Below, piece after piece: positions 57,688 to 64,000 of a DNA stretch of 64,000 nucleotides; position 1 is the stretch's first letter; every line of letters begins with the position of its first letter. The notes beneath the pieces were generated by a model that was not told the origin of the DNA, searched no databases, and saw only the letters and a program-made list of their open reading frames with translations. This stretch comes from Lasiosphaeria ovina. Taxonomy: Eukaryota; Ascomycota; Sordariomycetes; Sordariales; Lasiosphaeriaceae. The DNA lies in NCBI GenBank assembly GCA_033439765.1, contig JAULSN010000005.1, positions 2,123,001-2,187,000 on the forward strand, written 5' to 3'. A program made the translations under genes and the position numbers.

Positions 57688-60600
57688 GGTGCTTGGCGCA
57701 CGTTGCGTCGCCTACTGTTGAGCTATAAGCTCGGATGCGGCAAAAGTAAGGACAACGGCTCGGATGCCGCGACCTAAATTTGTCTCGCCGAAATTCCGGC
57801 GCAGTTGCTTTTAAGTAAATTGAAATAGGAACTGGAGCGCCCAAGAAGACCCTTTGCGCAGGAAGTCAAAAGAAACGCGCGTGGCAGAGTTCTGGGCGGC
57901 GGTTTGGTGGAGATTGAAAGGCTGCTGCCGACGGGCGGTCGGGCGAATGTGACGACAACAGCTTGCTCCCAGCCTTTGGCGAAGCTTGTCAGCCCATCAA
58001 CCAGCCGAAAGGGAAGCTCGGCGGCGGCGCAAAGAAAAGGGCTTGGGATAGAATGAATGCAATAAAGCGCGAGTGCTCTTGTTGGGATCCTAAGGTCCTG
58101 AGCAAGAAATCGCAAGCAGGCGTGGATCCGGCTCGGGGCGACGCAAACAAACCAGAAACGGGAGGGAGGAAGGAGGAAGATGGGGAGAAACCCCAGGTAG
58201 GAAGATAAAATCCAGCAAGCGGGTGCGATTCTAACCAGCCGCCCAACTCCCCTTACCCTCCATACAAAAACGCGGGGTGTGTCTGCAGTGTACGTGCTGT
58301 GAAGTCGCTCAACGCCAAGGATGTCGAGGTACAGCGCTGTACGAAGCCGGGGGCAAACCCTGCATGTGCGCCACCTGTGAAGGGGGTGCGGGACCATGGG
58401 GCCATGTCAGACATGAATGGGTGGGCGTTGAGACCCACCAGACCCACTTGGCTTCCAATCTAACCATCTCCATCCGCAGGGGGGCCGCGGGCCATTCTTG
58501 CCTGCTTCGGAAGGAAGGGTTCCCACTTTAGTACTGTAAAGTGGGTGCCGCTGGTTTGGTCGTTGTTATATCCGTGCCTCCCGCACTCCAAGTCGAAACA
58601 CAATTCGCAGCCTTGGCCGTCTTTTCAGTGCCATTTCAACCAGTAATATGTCCAATTCACCTCCAAGGTAATTGCACACACATCTTTAGCCCCGCGCCTT
58701 GGTGCAGGTGTGCTGACCTTTTATTCGACAAAATTGACTACTCACCTTGCCCAGACCAAAATTACAACGCTCTACAATTGACGGCGGAAAGTACTAAGTA
58801 TGATCACAATCTGAAGGTAATTGCCGCCTAAAATCTCCCTAGGCTCGATCGACAATTGTCGAGCTAGCGTGTAGACAGGTGTTGTACTCCGTACTATCGG
58901 CAGATTTTGTATTGTGTCCACGGTATCGTAACCAATGTGAGAGTTGGTAAGAGACCTCAGAATCGTCAGACTACTATTGGCTACCAGTGACATCGGATAC
59001 ATGAATCTGGAAAAGACATGTTTTGTGTTTCCTTAAGCCGGTGAATTTCTTCTTGGGCTTTGGTGAACTAATGCCGTTTTTAGAGGCGCTCCTTCTTCAG
59101 GCGAGAAATCTAGTGAATTATAAGCAAGGCATATATATGTTGGACTGTCAAGCTTAGTACACTCTGGGTCTCTGGTTCTTAGGCAGTAGCAATGAGGTAT
59201 AGAAGCAAATAATCTTGCACAGAGTCTTGTTGTATTCTTAGCCAATTCAGCTACTCAGGTCTGTGGCATACATAAGCGACGCTTGAAGGACTTGTCTTGC
59301 CTTTGAGGCCCGAGTTGTATTGGTATCCTGGACTCTGGACGAGAGGAAACATGCCATCAGCACGTCAGCATAAGTAGAGAGTACTTGCAAAGTCCCGAGG
59401 ACCCAAGAGCATTCCAGATTCTCTGCGTAGTACTAGTTTGCTTAGTTTGGAGTTGAGAAGAAGGATTAGGCGGCAAGAGAATTAAGTGGAGGGAGATATA
59501 TGAATCATGTATGCACAATGGAACCCGAGTTGGGAGAGCGAGGGTAATGCAACTCGGCCTATAAGTAACAAACTCGTTGATGATCACATTGCCGAGGTTG
59601 AATGGTTCAACTACACTGTGTAAGGAGAATCATACCATGACTACCCGAATCAATCTTGAAACATTCAAGAGGTATTAAATCGGATCATGGGCGCCGGACG
59701 TGGTGAAAAGTTATAGGCAGCTATTCATTCCGAACCTCCCGTCGTTGCTCTAAGAGTGAAGATGAGAGGTGCACCAACAAGTGCAGCCGTTTGAAATCTA
59801 CATGTATGCAAATGGAAACAATTATCTTTATGCTTCAATTGACCTCGCTCTAACACCCGCTACCATAAGCTTTCTTAGCCGTGCAGCTTAATATAGCGAA
59901 ACTCACGAGTTTGTAGAATAGACATTGCGGTGAAACAAAAATATGCTTTATCAACATTTGATTTGGTTTAGCCTTCAATATAAAGCAGCCATTCCTTTAC
60001 ACTTACGATGCACCCCAAGGAGTAAGGGAAAGCAGTCAACTTCTAGTGATGACTAAAGCTAGGTCGTCAAGCCAAGAGGTCGAATGGCTGCAAAACCGTG
60101 TTACAGGCTAACCGAAGGCGATAATCATGATAGTCACATGGCGTTTATGAGCTGTATTGCAGTGCACGTGTTTTTAACATGCTGCGTTATGATGGAGAGA
60201 TGTTTAGAGGTTGCGGGCCGGTTCAAGTAATTGTAACCATGGCTTTTATTTAGGTTCGGGAATGCATCTCTCTGAGTTGTTCATGTGTGAAATCCCCCTG
60301 CACTTAGGTTGCCCCAGTTTTTATTTTCCATTGGGCTTTTTTGTGTGCTGCCTGCCTGTAAACAGTGCTGACTGCCGGGGCACTGCTGCCCGGGGCACAT
60401 GGGGCAGCCCCGCACCTAACCCACAGCCCGACTAGCTTCAAGTAAAAACCACACTGGAAAAAGCAGTGGTGATTCGGCGCATTTGCAAATTGGGCGGAAA
60501 GCGCAAAAAATAAAAGAATGGCGATGCCCGCATGCGGAATGAGGGTGGGGGGGTCGGTTCTATTTCTTACTTGTGCTCGGTCGGCTGCGAATTATTCAGC

Positions 60601-63600
60601 ATTGTCGTTCTTGGTTGCGAGCGAAGATCGTCGCATCGTTTATCCACTTGGGAATTTCGACGGATCGGTTGGCTCCTAAAAAAGACAGAGGGTGAGCCAG
60701 GTTTTACGAGGATACGTACTCGGGAGGACGTTTCATCCCATGTTGGCGTTATTTCCCCCGGCCGGGATCCCGGCGGTGTTGTTGCTCAAAAAACTTATCG
60801 TTACTGACGGCGGCGGCTGACAAGTCGCGGGCAAGGCCCCAGAGAAGGTCGGTCCCCACTCCCCAGGGTCAGGACTCAGCTTGTAGCCGGTACAACGTGG
60901 TACGACGTGAGCTGAGTTACACCCCCCGGGGGAGGGTGTTTCCTGAGCGAGCGGCAAGCCCATTTCTTTTTAGTCTGTGCTAGAGGCGTCTGTGGCGACT
61001 GGGAACGGACTGGGAGCGACCAGCCGGTGTCCATCCATGCGTTCCGCCCGCATCAGCATCCTAGGCTAGACAGGGGGGCGTCCTACCACTCGACCCGTGC
61101 CTCCACACGCCTAGCCCGTCACCAAAACGCTGCAACGCAGCAGAACCCTATCGACGCAAATGAGGTGGAAGGCCCGTAATTGGGAGGGGTTCAATAGTGC
61201 CGCGGTGGCAGCAACTAGCAGCGACATCACATGTTGGCGCAAGAGACAGCTCGCTCTCGTCGGAAAATAATTGCTGCGGTGCACTGCTGCCAGAAAACGG
61301 AAAAGCGTGCCTTCCCAAATCAAGGCCTCTCTCTGCATGGACAGGTTGTCAGCAGTGAAACACCAGCATTGCTGTGTTTCGATTCACCTCACTGCGCCAT
61401 CCTCCTTATCGCAGGGTGGTGCGCATGTCGAGAATGACTCGGCGTCCACGGCACCGAGTGGTGATAACCTCATGTAAAGCTGCTTCCGGTCGTGGATACT
61501 GAATACAAACATAGCAAAATAACCTCCAATGGGATTAACAAGCCCAAAGACACCACACTTCCGGTACTAACCTTGCAATTTTGGAGTTGGTGACGAGGTG
61601 AAGAACGAGGCGCGGATGAAGCGCCTCGACCCAAGGGGGGTTCAATGGCGGTAAACGATCCTCCCAAGCTGTCCGATTAGGCAAAGGTGTTCCGAAGCAG
61701 ACAAATACCTACCTGACGGAATGCACCACCACGCAGCAAATGCCTAGCCTAGCCTGCAGCGGGAGAAGCACGCTCTTTTGTAGACAATTGCATTAACAGT
61801 CCCAGGCTTCCAGAAAACCCCGATGCAAAACCAGGTTGGCTGCTCCTCCTCCTCCACCTCCCCCCAGAGTCAGTAAGCACGACATCACACTCTCCCAGAA
61901 AATCAGACATGCCAGCGACATGTGTCTGAAACAGGGCCACCACCTTGAACAGAAGAAACAAGCCGGGCCAGCCGCCCTTGTGAACTCAAACGTTCTCGGC
62001 TGTGCAGTGGAATGAAAGGGTCCGACACGCTGGGAATAAGCAAGTAATAAAGAAAGAAAAAAAGGTCCAAAGTCTTTGCCGTAAACGTCCCAACTCCCAA
62101 TTGTCGCGATGCCCTCTACGTACGTACAATAAAAACAAAGAAACAATGGATGGGCTCGCTAGCCACCTTAAATGCACATGAAGAGGGGTTGGCGCTAAAA
62201 GTTGGGTTTGGGGCGGTGGGCGGATCCCGCACGTGGCGCCTTTATTTGACAAAAAATATTGAAGAACCCTCCGCAAGGAGGAGGGAGATGGATATCAGCA
62301 GGAGCGGCCCTGATTTTTCGGTCGGGGATTTCTAACCCTTGGGTACCTACCTAAAATTTAGGGTTTAGATGGTGACAAACGGGCGCCTGATGCAGAAGGG
62401 AGGCGGCCTGGATCAGGCCCGGCTTGCCTCGGAACAGACGGGGAAGACACAACAACAAAGACATGACAATGATTTCAAAATAGTACATATAATTATAAAA
62501 AGGAGGCATTGAGGCTTCCAAGCTTGTCATAGGGGTGCATTCCGTATTACTTATTCCGTATTCCTGACGTGGTTCTCCGCTCCCTTGCCTTGATTTAGAA
62601 TAGCGCAGGGGATCTCCAGTGCCGAGGCATTCCGATCCCACCCCGAAACCGCAGTCCCCTAAAAGGTGTACGTATCAAAAGTGGGAATGGGGAGAGACGA
62701 AGAAGAAGAAGAAGCACAAAAAGAAGAACGAGATCCGAGAGACGATCTGTAGATGCTACATCACGGTCCCAGGGCAAGATATCAGCCTCCATGCTAAGCT
62801 ATCACCCGGGAAAAGGATGCCCGCCCCAAAGAGACTCTAGCGAGGGACGGGACTGGATTGATGAGCGCGACTCGCGGCGCATCACTGGTCTCAGCTTTGT
62901 CCTCGTTTGATCGGGGCCCCCCAAAAGCCCGCACGAGGCGAGATGGGATGAGGAAACACATATAAGAGACGAAAAGGCCATGTTCGGTTCCTCGCCTATA
63001 TTTCTGGCCCATAGAATATCCGCCAATCCGCTCCGGGGATCCGCTGTTACAAGAATCTTCCGCGCCAGCACTCGCTCGGCTCGTCCATCATGTCGTGCGG
63101 AGCCTGTGTCACGGGTCGATCAAGATCGAGAAAAATGCGGCCACGCTTGCCGTTCGCCAAGGCGACAAGTTACACCATGGTAATAGCGTCTCCCGCTGAC
63201 ATCCATAATAAGGTAGTGACAACAACCGAACCCATTCAATCAATCTGATAATCCCGCATATTACCCATATGGAGAGAGACACGGCGGCTTCTGCCCCCCC
63301 GGATGGATGATAGAGACGATGCACTACATAGTACTGTAGTTCTGGCATATAGTCTGGAAGCTATATCCCACGGGGGATATATGCGGTGTATCACTACGGC
63401 ATACCTTAGCGATGCATGCGAGACGTTTATTAAAAGGATGACGAACAGGTCCCCTTTCCCCGGGCGCTGCTAGGGATGGGGGGGGCGTGACGAAAGAGAG
63501 CGGGCCTGGATGGGAGGGGACTGCAGGCGGGGGCAGTCTGGGCTGCTGCCGATGTATCATCCCCAACCGACAAGCTGCGGGATTGGCAAGAAAAATAGGA

Positions 63601-64000
63601 AGAAAAAGAAAGCAAAAAAAAAAATAAGGCAAAGTCCGCGCACTTAATTCGTCCGGATGCGCTTCGGTGATGATCACGGGAGGGGACTAGCCGGGCATCA
63701 ATCAGGTGTTCGCACACACGCAAGCAAAATTGAATTGGGCGGCCGGGCGCGGGCAACGCCACCACACACCATCGCAGCTCTCCCTACCTTGCTTTTTGGC
63801 TATGTCTTGGGTTCTGCAGCGTGCAGTCTGCAGTTTGCATCACCTCCGGGACGTCTGTCCGGGTGTGCTGATGATGCCCAAGAGTTTTAGGCCCCCCCCC
63901 CTCCCCTTCCCTGCCCGGGATGGATCAGCATCCACAAAAGAAAAGGACGCAAAGGGGAGAGCGCCGAAGACTGCCAGCCGAGCCATCATCACCGTCCGGG
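57688..64000. other. 6.3-kb right-hand tract without recognised genes
   Basis: The first ~600 bases are the cyc8 promoter. From about 58780 to 60330 the DNA is A+T-richer with many short frames and no recognisable protein, which could be old transposon or simply spacer. From 60330 to 64000 it is GC-richer with homopolymer and AAG runs (62697-62725) and CGGGATCCCGG palindromes. I recognise no tRNA, 5S rRNA, transposase or conserved protein here. A gene with many introns or one cut by the window edge could be missed. Confidence 0.45.
62697..62725. repeat. GAAGAA-rich run
   Basis: Purine-rich AAG array with one interruption, noncoding. Confidence 0.7.

Overview
The window looks like nuclear DNA of a filamentous ascomycete (Pezizomycotina, most likely Sordariomycetes). 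The genes carry short GT..AG introns (mostly 50-200 bases) with CTRAC-type branch sites. Spacers are long and rich in microsatellites, and every recognisable protein has its expected fungal form. No CRISPR array, operon, plasmid or phage feature was seen.

Layout. 1-17 kb: sen54 (-), a type II tRNA-like gene (-), a zinc alcohol dehydrogenase (-), arp3 (-, 7 exons), a taspase/threonine-aspartase homologue (+) and tfb4 (-). 17-26 kb: the UCS myosin chaperone cro1 (+) converges on the resolvase subunit eme1 (-); a gene-poor tract with a possible decayed gene follows. 26-40 kb: a 1745-residue kinesin (+), a 5 kb spacer, then acetyl-CoA synthetase (+, 7 exons). 40-50 kb: a repeat-bearing spacer, a membrane-anchored ADAM metalloprotease (+), a small unassigned gene (-), and another spacer holding a second copy of a structured repeat. 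50-58 kb: an unassigned, possibly mitochondrial protein (-), rpl3 (-, 6 exons) and the corepressor cyc8/ssn6 (-, 8 exons). 58-64 kb: no gene recognised.

Most genes are single-copy housekeeping functions: tRNA splicing, actin branching, myosin folding, transcription and repair, recombination, transport along microtubules, C2 metabolism, translation and corepression. They are not a functional cluster. ADH and acetyl-CoA synthetase both belong to ethanol/acetate metabolism but lie 30 kb apart.

The most unusual signals lie between genes. One is a 60-80 base element with two predicted hairpins, present twice about 9.4 kb apart. Another is an intron-bearing type II tRNA-like gene whose apparent anticodon does not fit its body. 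A third is a short motif (CTACCTAGGTAG-like) repeated in many spacers and seen in no coding exon. At gene level, several introns end in AAG rather than YAG, and several genes use very small exons. No convincing new multi-gene system was found. All gene models are read from sequence by eye, without transcript data.
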